A stretch of DNA of 22,296 nucleotides, taken from NCBI GenBank assembly GCA_029939595.1, contig JAOZSQ010000033.1, positions 1-22,296 of the forward strand, read 5' to 3'. The translations under genes and the position numbers were made by a program. Below are positions 16,499 to 22,296 of the stretch, piece after piece. Numbering within the stretch: the first letter of the stretch is position 1; the number at the start of each line of letters is the position of its first letter. The stretch is from EX4572-165 sp002254885 (GTDB lineage Archaea; Thermoplasmatota; E2; DHVEG-1). The notes under the pieces were generated by a model. That model did not search any database, was not told the DNA's origin, and worked only from the letters and a program-made list of their open reading frames with translations.

Positions 16499-17731
16499 AT
16501 GGTTATTGATCCAGCTACAACAAAATATATGATTAAAGCAAATATAAAAGCCGATGGCGTCATTGAAAAATCTGACGTTGTTGGAGCAATATTCGGTCAA
16601 ACTGAAGGTCTTCTTGGAGATGAGCTTGATTTACGTGAATTACAAAGATCTGCAAGAGTTGGCCGAATTGAAGTAGAACTAGAATCGAAAAATGGAAAAA
16701 GTACAGGTACAATTACACTTCCAACTTCGCTTGATAAAGTTGAAACTGTAATTCTTGCAGCAGCATTTGAAAGCATTGACCGAGTTGGTCCATGTAAGGC
16801 AACGATTCGTGCAGAAGAAGTTGAAGATGTTCGTGTTGTAAGAAGAAAAATGGTTATTGAACGTGCCAAAGAACTGTTAAATAAGGTTCTTGCGGAAGGT
16901 AAGGCAGAAGGAGTCAGTATTGCAGATAATGTAAGACAAGCTGTTCAGGTTGAAGAAATTATGAATTTTGGCCCGGAGCGATGTCCTGCTGGTCCAAATA
17001 TAGAGAAAAGTGATGCAATTATTGTTATTGAAGGTAGAAGAGATGTTCTGAATCTTCTTAAATATGGTATTAAGAATGTGATTGCCTGTGGGGGAACCAA
17101 TATCCCTCAAACCGTTGTGGATTTAACAAAAGAGCGTATCACAACAGCATTTGTTGATGGAGATAGAGGTGGAGAACTAATCTTAAGGGAGCTTTTACAG
17201 ATTGCTGACGTTGATTTTGTTGCTCGGGCACCACCAACTCGTGAGGTAGAAGAAATCCCTCAAAAACTTGTGATGAAGGCTCTTAAAAATAAGATACCTG
17301 CAGAACAATACGCAGAAATGTATGATATTGATATGAAGAATCGCCGTTCACAGGATAAAGCTCCACAAAAAGATAAAGTTGGAAAACTAGAAGCAAAAAA
17401 ACCAGAGTCAAAAAAACCCGTAAATGCAAAGAAAGCTTCTGAACCTGCTGCTGGAAAAAAGGATTATTTTAGCATTCTTGATGAAGTTTCTGGATCATTG
17501 AAAGCAGTGTTGCTTGATGGAAAAGATAAAGAAATTAAGAAATTACCTGTTAGGGAACTTACTGATGAGCTGAAGAAAAGTAAGAATATTGAAACGGTTG
17601 TTTTTGATGGAATTATTACACAACGGTTACTTGATATTGCACATAATAAAAATGTTAAAACAATTGTGGGTATGAAAATGGGAAATGTTGTAAAACAACC
17701 AAAATCAGTAAAGGTTGTTACAAAGAAATAA
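16499..17731 (+). CDS. dnaG: Archaeal DnaG-type primase
   Basis: Archaeal DnaG is a Toprim-domain protein that can act as primase and also associates with the archaeal exosome. The 410-residue protein has the family N-terminal domain (KADGVIEKSDVVGAIFGQ and EGLLG), then a Toprim fold at about 165-260 with the catalytic Glu in IVIEGRRDVLNLL and the acidic pair in FVDGDRGGELIL. A Lys/Ala/Pro-rich linker follows at about 305-345. The C-terminal domain of about 85 residues is the part known from other archaea to contact the exosome. The start is ATG 16499; an in-frame TTG at 16484 adds five poorly supported residues. A T-rich stretch follows the stop. Confidence 0.95.
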   Translation: MVIDPATTKYMIKANIKADGVIEKSDVVGAIFGQTEGLLGDELDLRELQRSARVGRIEVELESKNGKSTGTITLPTSLDKVETVILAAAFESIDRVGPCKATIRAEEVEDVRVVRRKMVIERAKELLNKVLAEGKAEGVSIADNVRQAVQVEEIMNFGPERCPAGPNIEKSDAIIVIEGRRDVLNLLKYGIKNVIACGGTNIPQTVVDLTKERITTAFVDGDRGGELILRELLQIADVDFVARAPPTREVEEIPQKLVMKALKNKIPAEQYAEMYDIDMKNRRSQDKAPQKDKVGKLEAKKPESKKPVNAKKASEPAAGKKDYFSILDEVSGSLKAVLLDGKDKEIKKLPVRELTDELKKSKNIETVVFDGIITQRLLDIAHNKNVKTIVGMKMGNVVKQPKSVKVVTKK

Positions 17732-17742
17732 ACATTTTCACA

Positions 17743-17770
17743 TCTTTTTCCTTTTTTATTTTTTTATTAT
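17743..17770 (+). terminator. T-rich terminator after dnaG
   Basis: Successive T-runs (TCTTTTTCC, TTTTTTATTTTTTTATTATT) begin about 12 nt after the dnaG stop. No strong hairpin is visible, as is normal for archaeal intrinsic termination. Confidence 0.5.
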
Positions 17771-17878
17771 TACGTACATATTAATTAGTGAAAGGAAATT
17801 CATTTTTAAATGGTGATAGAAAGTCATAAAAACCTTGTTTATTATCTAGATATGGTATTTTGATGGTGGAATAAAATT

Positions 17879-18202
17879 ATGCAGAAGGACGAATTGATAC
17901 AGCTTCATACATTTTTACTTCAGCTAAAAACTCATTTAGAGGATTTGGTGGGAAATGATGGAATAGAACAGTTTGAGATATACAATATTCTTAATGTTAC
18001 ACCTTATCAGGTGTATAAATCCAAAAGGGAACATACTCTTGCAGTATTTACTCTTAGTAAAGGGATTGCCGATTTACTTCTTGATAATAGTTTTACAGGT
18101 CTTGAAAAAATTTCAACTAGACTTGAAATGATGTCTGAGAGATTCATGACAGATAAGGAGAAGAGTATTATCAATAAGGTTGAAGTGTCCGCTTCATCAT
18201 GA
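17879..18202 (+). CDS. UPF0058 family protein
   Basis: A 107-residue cytosolic protein of the archaeal UPF0058 family, whose function is not established; a metal-binding role has been suggested. The family pattern is clear: MQKDELIQLHTFLLQLKTHLED at the start, then an F-x-x-YNIL segment and the conserved YKSKREHTLAVFTLSKGIADLL block (about 46-67). Relatives usually have VHKSK-x-EH; here the first His is Tyr, while the later His is kept, which could affect metal binding. GGTGG (17865-17869) lies about 9 nt before the ATG. Its 3' end overlaps the convergent GNAT gene by 32 nt (18171-18202). Confidence 0.85.
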   Translation: MQKDELIQLHTFLLQLKTHLEDLVGNDGIEQFEIYNILNVTPYQVYKSKREHTLAVFTLSKGIADLLLDNSFTGLEKISTRLEMMSERFMTDKEKSIINKVEVSASS

Positions 18203-18611
18203 ATGCGTTTTCACCATTTTGATAGAATTTCTCAATAGTATCAATAATTGTGAATCCATGTTTTTTGTAAAATAAGATTGCTTTTTTGTTATCGGTTTTA
18301 ACTTCTAAGCTAATCTGTTTAATTTTTTTTTCTTTAAGGGTTAGTATTAGTTCATTGAGTAGCTCTGTTGCAATATTTTGTCTTTGATATGATGGTAATA
18401 TTGATAGCATTACGATTCGAGCGATTTCTTCTGTGAGTTGTATTCCTGTGATGAATCCAATGATTTTATGGTGTTTTTCTGATACTAAGAATAATTCAGG
18501 AAATGTTTCATAAAAGTAATTGAAAAGATTTGGTGAGTATTGTTCGGTTAATGTTTCAGATGCAATTCTTATGGTGGAGAACATATCGGTTGCTTGAAAT
18601 TTTCGTATCAT
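18171..18611 (-). CDS. GNAT family N-acetyltransferase
   Basis: A single-domain acetyl-CoA-dependent acetyltransferase of 146 residues, RimI-like in layout. It shows MIRKFQATDM at the start (beta-1), GFITG (beta-4), VMLSILPSYQRQNIATELL (motif A) and LEVKTDNKKAILFYKKHGF (motif B). Motif A normally reads Q/R-x-x-G-x-G/A; here Asn replaces the central Gly. ATG 18611 is chosen because the family begins this way and TTTAAATA on the minus strand (18640-18647) lies about 30 nt upstream. The frame is open to 18731, but the 40 extra residues are hydrophobic and run back past the promoter. The substrate is unknown; a role in protein N-terminal acetylation is possible but not shown. Confidence 0.85.
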   Translation of the reverse strand: MIRKFQATDMFSTIRIASETLTEQYSPNLFNYFYETFPELFLVSEKHHKIIGFITGIQLTEEIARIVMLSILPSYQRQNIATELLNELILTLKEKKIKQISLEVKTDNKKAILFYKKHGFTIIDTIEKFYQNGENAFMMKRTLQPY

Positions 18612-18673
18612 AAATTCATGTTGAGTATGGGTTTTCACTTTTAAATATAATTGATTTTTGTTGTAAAAAAACG

Positions 18674-18704
18674 ATAGAAATATTAATGATTGATATATTT
18701 CTAT
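18674..18704. promoter_or_regulatory. Candidate ThiR operator over the thiR TATA box
   Basis: ATAGAAATAT (18674-18683) and ATATTTCTAT (18695-18704) are perfect reverse complements separated by 11 bp, so half-site centres are 21 bp apart, two helical turns. An 11-bp direct repeat TATTAATGATT (18681-18691, 18702-18712) overlaps it with the same 21-bp period. The right arm overlaps the TATA-like GATATATTT, about 28 nt before ATG 18725. A dimeric regulator bound here would block the promoter. That ThiR binds it is inferred. Confidence 0.6.
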
Positions 18705-18724
18705 TAATGATTTATATGGCAGGT

Positions 18725-19510
18725 ATGGCACTTTTTTTCTCAGGTGAAGATATTATCACATTAAAAAAGTCGATAGCACAAATTCTTTATGAGGATGATG
18801 TAGAACAATCAAAAATTTCAAAGATATTAGGGCTTTCTCAACCAATGGTTAGTAATTACTGTGGATCAAATAAGACAGATAAAAAAGATATTTTACAGCA
18901 TGCATTTTTTATTTCAAAACAAATCAAAAATAAACAACAGGTACAGTTTCAAAATTGTGTAACATTTACAGAAAAACCGTTTAGTGGAACACATTATATT
19001 GCTGATAAAAATGAACTCATTGATGATGAAAACAAAGATATCGTTGACAATCTGAAAAAAGCTTTTCTAATGTTAAAAAATAAAAATCTTTCAGGATTTA
19101 TCCCTAAAATAAAAATTAATATAGTACATGCAAAAAATCATGCAAGATCACCTGAGGATATTGCTGCTTTTGTAAATGGTTTCATTATTGCAGATAATTC
19201 AATTATTGGCAATAACGGCATTAGATTTGGATGTAGCAAACATCTAACATCGTTACTTCTGAATTTACAAAAAAAACTCAAAATAAATGCAATAATGAAT
19301 ATTTCTTATCAAGATAATATTAATGAAGAATTATTTACAATTGAACACCTAAAAAAAGATTTTGAATTGAGAACCGGAAAAAAACCTATCGATATCCTCC
19401 TTCACAAGGGAGATTTTGGTATTGAACCCTGCACCTATATTCTAGGAAAAGATGCATTAGATGTATCAAATAAACTAATAGAACTTATAAATGGTGATGC
19501 CTCATTATAA
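18725..19510 (+). CDS. thiR: ThiR-type transcriptional regulator (HTH plus ThiN-like domain)
   Basis: A thiamine-responsive regulator candidate. Residues 10-48 form an HTH, with the recognition helix around LGLSQPMVSNYCGS. Residues about 105-257 form a ThiN-like domain with IAAFVNGFI (147-155), RFGCSKHL (167-174), NAIMNISY and HKGDFGIEPCTYILGKDA (227-244). ThiN proper is a thiamine-phosphate synthase. In archaeal ThiR proteins the domain is known to sense thiamine phosphates. My recollection is that catalytic ThiN has GRI where this has GFI, which fits a sensor rather than an enzyme. ATG 18725 is chosen for its distance of about 28 nt from the TATA element; in-frame ATGs at 18686, 18707 and 18716 are alternatives. 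It heads an operon with thiamine pyrophosphokinase and a symporter and carries an inverted repeat at its own promoter. Confidence 0.85.
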   Translation: MALFFSGEDIITLKKSIAQILYEDDVEQSKISKILGLSQPMVSNYCGSNKTDKKDILQHAFFISKQIKNKQQVQFQNCVTFTEKPFSGTHYIADKNELIDDENKDIVDNLKKAFLMLKNKNLSGFIPKIKINIVHAKNHARSPEDIAAFVNGFIIADNSIIGNNGIRFGCSKHLTSLLLNLQKKLKINAIMNISYQDNINEELFTIEHLKKDFELRTGKKPIDILLHKGDFGIEPCTYILGKDALDVSNKLIELINGDASL

Positions 19511-20136
19511 AAAAAATTTCAATAATTGCAAACGGTTCATTAAACAATAAAACTTTTCATAAAAAACTATTAAATGAATCAAATAAAATAATTTGTGCAG
19601 ATGGAGGCGGGGAACATGCAAAGGAGTTGGATATCATTCCAGATTATATTATCGGAGATTTAGATTCTGTATCTAAGTCAACAATATCATATTTTAAAGA
19701 ACTTGGTAAAACAAAGATCATAGAAAATAAAGATCAAGATAAGACAGATTTGGAACTGGCTATTTTATTAGCAGAAACACTAGACCCTAATGAAATTAAT
19801 ATATTGGGTGCAATTGGAAATAGAATTGATCATACTCTTGCAAACATTTATTGTCTTAATAAAATAAGGTCAGATATAAAAGCTCAAATAATTGATGATA
19901 AAAACATTATTGAACTTGTAGAAAAACCCATAGATGTCAAGGGGGACAAAGGTGATATTGTATCTATTATCCCACTAACTGATATTTCAGGGTTATCATA
20001 TAATGGTATGAAATGGTTGGTATCGGATAAGGATACAGAATTTGGATGGTTTGGAATATCTAATAGGTTAACTAATAAAAAAGGCAATATTTCATTTTCA
20101 AAAGGAAAAATCTTAGTAATGAGGGTGAGGGAGTAA
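19504..20136 (+). CDS. Thiamine pyrophosphokinase, with non-canonical start
   Basis: Transfers pyrophosphate from ATP to thiamine to give thiamine diphosphate. Motifs typical of the family are IIANG, CADGGGEHAKEL, PDYIIGDLDS, KDQDKTDLELAI and ILGAIGNRIDHTLANI. No in-frame ATG, GTG or TTG precedes the ANG and ADGG motifs: a stop lies at 19495-19497, and the first standard start is TTG 19627, which would remove about 41 residues including ADGG. Candidate starts are ATT 19504 or ATA 19507, placed 5-8 nt after GGTGAT (19493-19498), which matches the 3' part of the Shine-Dalgarno consensus. Alternatively, one A fewer in the A8 run (19509-19516) would join ATG 19497 to the frame. From ATT the length is 210 residues, normal for the family. 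The pterin kinase MptE is excluded by motifs. Confidence 0.85.
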   Translation: MIKKISIIANGSLNNKTFHKKLLNESNKIICADGGGEHAKELDIIPDYIIGDLDSVSKSTISYFKELGKTKIIENKDQDKTDLELAILLAETLDPNEINILGAIGNRIDHTLANIYCLNKIRSDIKAQIIDDKNIIELVEKPIDVKGDKGDIVSIIPLTDISGLSYNGMKWLVSDKDTEFGWFGISNRLTNKKGNISFSKGKILVMRVRE

Positions 20137-20139
20137 AAT

Positions 20140-21588
20140 ATGAATATAGCACCTGTTGATCTATCAATTATTATTGGATATTTTGTAATACTTTTTATTA
20201 TAGGTTATTTTGTAAAAAGAAAAATTCATGGATTAAATGATTATTTTCTAGCAGGTAGAAGATTAACTCTACCAATTTTTGTTGCAACTCTTGTAAGTAC
20301 ATGGTATGGTGGTTTACTAGGTGTTGGGGAAATGTCGTTTTCATATGGTTTTGTTAATTGGATTGTAAACGGGTTTTTTTGGTATTTAGTTTATTTGTTT
20401 TTTGCGTTTTTCCTTGCAAAAAAAATTAGAAAATCAAATCTTTACACAATCCCTGATCAGTTAGAACGTTTTTATGACAATAGATCACGATTTTTAGGTG
20501 CGATTTTTAATTTTCTTATGGTGTCCCCTGCACCATATATTTTATCTTTAGGGATTATTTTTAATTTTTTATTTGGAGTTGAACTTTGGATTACAATTTT
20601 ACTAGTTGCATTTGTCATGGTGTTTTATACAATAAGAGGAGGATTTGTAGGAGTTGTATATACTGATGTTATTCAATTTGTTTTAATGATGATTGGAGTT
20701 GCAATGATACTACCAATTGCTATTTACACATATGGTGGTTTTGATTTCCTCCAATCAGCTCTTAGCAATCCAGAATTATCTTTGGGTTACATTGATACCA
20801 CTAGACATTTAACACTTACAGGAACCCAAACCACTCAATGGATCATTATTTGGGGTTTTATTGCTTTTTGGACTCTTGCAGATCCAGGTTTTTATCAAAG
20901 ATGTTATGCAGCAAAAGATGATAAAATTCCAAAGAAAGGAATACTCTTATCAATTGGCTTCTGGATTTTGTTTGATATTTGTACAACTTTTACAGGAATT
21001 TATGCAGTTGCAGCATCTCAGGCAGGATTATTAGAGGTAGAATCTGCTTTAACTTCATATTTATCAATTGCAGGAGCTTTATTACCACCTGCTCTTCTGG
21101 GATTATTTTTAACAGGGCTAATTGCAACAGTGATGAGCACTGCGGATTCCTTTACTTTTCTAGGTGCAATGAACATTTCCCATGATCTTTATAAAAAAGT
21201 TTTTAGGAAAAATGCAACAGATGCTCAAGTTATTAAAATGACAAAAATAGGGATACTTATTTCTGTTGCTTTTGCAGTTGTTCTTTCATTATTTTTTGAT
21301 TCAGTTGTAGATATGTGGTATTATATTGGGACAATTGGGATATCTGCAATGATTGTTCCGATTCTTTTTGGATTTTTTTATAAAGGCAAAAAATCACCAC
21401 TTGCAGCAATTCTATCAATGAGCATGGGATCCTTGACCGCACTTTTTTGGGTTACACATGGTTTTTTAAATGCTGAATATGGCTGGCCTGTATATATTGG
21501 TGGAATTGAGCCGCTTTATCCAGGTCTTCTAGTTTCATTACTTGTTTTTGTATTTGTTAATATAATTCATGTTAGGAGGATGAAATAA
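20140..21588 (+). CDS. SSS-family sodium:solute symporter, candidate thiamine or thiamine-precursor transporter
   Basis: An inner-membrane transporter of 482 residues with about 13 predicted membrane helices. The SSS signature includes GLNDYFLAGRR (31-41) after the first helix, and VMSTADSF in the helix that forms the Na2 site in studied members. It starts 3 nt after the pyrophosphokinase stop, behind GAGGGTGAGGGAG, and lies third in the thiR operon. SSS-type transporters (ThiV) have been predicted elsewhere as thiamine-pathway transporters from genome context. Because the operon has a regulator and the salvage kinase but no biosynthetic enzyme in the window, thiamine or HMP uptake is the best guess. 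The general SSS family also carries acetate, proline, pantothenate and sugars, so the substrate is inferred only from neighbours. Confidence 0.85.
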   Translation: MNIAPVDLSIIIGYFVILFIIGYFVKRKIHGLNDYFLAGRRLTLPIFVATLVSTWYGGLLGVGEMSFSYGFVNWIVNGFFWYLVYLFFAFFLAKKIRKSNLYTIPDQLERFYDNRSRFLGAIFNFLMVSPAPYILSLGIIFNFLFGVELWITILLVAFVMVFYTIRGGFVGVVYTDVIQFVLMMIGVAMILPIAIYTYGGFDFLQSALSNPELSLGYIDTTRHLTLTGTQTTQWIIIWGFIAFWTLADPGFYQRCYAAKDDKIPKKGILLSIGFWILFDICTTFTGIYAVAASQAGLLEVESALTSYLSIAGALLPPALLGLFLTGLIATVMSTADSFTFLGAMNISHDLYKKVFRKNATDAQVIKMTKIGILISVAFAVVLSLFFDSVVDMWYYIGTIGISAMIVPILFGFFYKGKKSPLAAILSMSMGSLTALFWVTHGFLNAEYGWPVYIGGIEPLYPGLLVSLLVFVFVNIIHVRRMK

Positions 21589-21589
21589 G

Positions 21590-21703
21590 ATGGATTTAGC
21601 ATATTTATTGATCATTGATGCTTTTGGTCTAATGTTTGCTACTTCAATATTGGTCTATTTCTTTTTAAAAGATATATTAAAAGAAAGAAAAAGGAAAGAT
21701 TGA
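21590..21703 (+). CDS. 37-residue single-pass membrane protein, candidate symporter accessory subunit
   Basis: A micro-protein with one hydrophobic helix (about residues 3-26, AYLLIIDAFGLMFATSILVYFFL) and a highly basic tail KDILKERKRKD. GGAGG at 21576-21580 precedes the ATG with a 9-nt spacer, and only one base separates it from the symporter stop, so it is very likely translated. The positive-inside rule puts the tail in the cytoplasm. Several SSS transporters have small membrane partners encoded next to them, so an accessory role is plausible. It is the last gene of the thiR operon and ends 8 nt before the convergent permease gene. Confidence 0.7.
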   Translation: MDLAYLLIIDAFGLMFATSILVYFFLKDILKERKRKD

Positions 21704-21711
21704 AAAAGTAT

Positions 21712-22296
21712 TTATTGGAAGTAAATACCAAAAAACATTATCAATCCTACAACAATTGGAACACATACAAGTGTTGTCCAGGTTACTGCATGTACTGTTG
21801 ATTTTCTATCAATTCCATAAGGGAGTAGGAATATATTTGTACTAGTTATTGGAAGAATTGAGTTAATTGTGATAACTGCAAACCATGAAGCAGGTATTGC
21901 ACCAATTGCAAATAATGGGCCAAATATAAGTGCAGTAAGAATTGGTGTTATTGCAACTGTTAGGATAAATATGTTCCTTACCCATATCCAATGACTATCT
22001 TTACCCTCTCTTTTATCCATTCCAATTAATTTTTTCAACTCAGATAGTTTAAGATCAGTAGGATGAATTCCAGCTCCAACATAATATAACGCAGCAGGTA
22101 TTGTTATTGCTGTATAGAATTTTAAAACAAAACCTAGATCTCCAAAATTTGTTGTTGTAATTCCTGTTGTTCCATGAATTGAAATTGCAGCAACTACAAA
22201 TGCAATAAGATACCATGGATATAGTTTCAGAAACCATGGTAGAGGATTTGATTGTGCTGCTTTTTTTGAATTTTCAGATTCTTTTTTATGCATACG
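21712..22296 (-). CDS. Membrane permease, C-terminal part (AEC-like)
   Basis: A hydrophobic protein with about five membrane helices in 193 residues, with a Lys/Ser-rich segment before the first and a charged loop (LKKLIGMDKREGKDSH) in the middle. An in-frame ATG is at 22293, but the frame is open to the window edge, so the real start may lie further out. The pattern AALYYVGAGI, then a helix, then ILPITSTNIFLLPYGID and a final helix after AVTWTTLVCVP resembles the second half of auxin-efflux-carrier-type (AEC) or BASS-fold permeases, which have ten helices. If so, half the protein is outside. The family assignment is tentative and the substrate unknown. It is convergent with the thiR operon and may be unrelated to it. 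Confidence 0.5.
   Translation of the reverse strand, partial: RMHKKESENSKKAAQSNPLPWFLKLYPWYLIAFVVAAISIHGTTGITTTNFGDLGFVLKFYTAITIPAALYYVGAGIHPTDLKLSELKKLIGMDKREGKDSHWIWVRNIFILTVAITPILTALIFGPLFAIGAIPASWFAVITINSILPITSTNIFLLPYGIDRKSTVHAVTWTTLVCVPIVVGLIMFFGIYFQ

Noticed and set aside
18612..18731. 40-residue N-terminal extension of the acetyltransferase
   Set aside because: It runs through the gene's own TATA box and the divergent thiR promoter, and the GNAT fold starts at MIRKFQ.
19627..20136. Thiamine pyrophosphokinase starting at TTG 19627
   Set aside because: This start removes the ANG and ADGG motifs, which are encoded in the same frame just upstream, and it has no advantage over the ATT/ATA start.
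1..22296. CRISPR array, insertion sequence, tRNA or prophage genes
   Set aside because: No spaced direct repeats, transposase or integrase motifs, cloverleaf-like sequence or phage genes were seen on either strand.

Overview
This is an AT-rich archaeal chromosome segment with no mobile elements, CRISPR array or rRNA/tRNA gene that I can see. Archaeal origin rests on an archaeal-type DnaG primase, a UPF0058 family protein, a ThiR-type regulator (HTH fused to a ThiN-like domain), MetRS with four CxxC knuckles, and promoters with TATA boxes about 27 nt before start codons (leaderless genes) mixed with Shine-Dalgarno-led genes. The lineage looks euryarchaeal, perhaps Thermoplasmatota or a relative, but one window cannot settle this.

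Region 1 (1-6750) is an acetyl-CoA/citrate block. On the minus strand, an Aquifex-type aconitase is followed by aclB and the first codons of aclA, the two subunits of ATP-citrate lyase, with tight or overlapping junctions. Diverging from it is a regulator made of two tandem copies of a winged-HTH unit, followed by acetyl-CoA synthetase (acs). A 12-bp sequence, ACTTATAGTAAA, occurs once in the aconitase/regulator divergent region and once upstream of acs, suggesting common control of citrate cleavage and acetate activation.

Region 2 (6750-11490) holds a DusB-like tRNA-dihydrouridine synthase, the two subunits of class I fumarate hydratase (fumA/fumB, overlapping by 8 nt), a convergent CapK/PaaK-like adenylate-forming enzyme, and NH3-dependent NAD synthetase. 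Region 3 (11490-16190) has a secreted metallophosphoesterase facing a metG-purC operon on the minus strand. Region 4 (16190-18730) has a gene-free stretch of about 310 bp, archaeal dnaG, a UPF0058 gene and a convergent GNAT acetyltransferase.

Region 5 (18670-21703) is a compact thiamine operon: thiR, thiamine pyrophosphokinase, an SSS-family sodium symporter and a 37-residue one-helix protein that is a candidate symporter partner. A perfect 10-bp inverted repeat (N11 spacer) surrounds the thiR TATA box and is a candidate autoregulatory operator. The pyrophosphokinase has no ATG/GTG/TTG start that keeps its N-terminal motifs; it needs an ATT/ATA start or a one-base slip in an A8 run. Region 6 (21712 to the end) is the C-terminal part of an AEC-like permease that may continue past the window.

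The most interesting items are the archaeal aconitase-ATP-citrate lyase operon with its divergent tandem-HTH regulator and shared box, and the thiR operon with its operator, non-canonical start and micro-protein.
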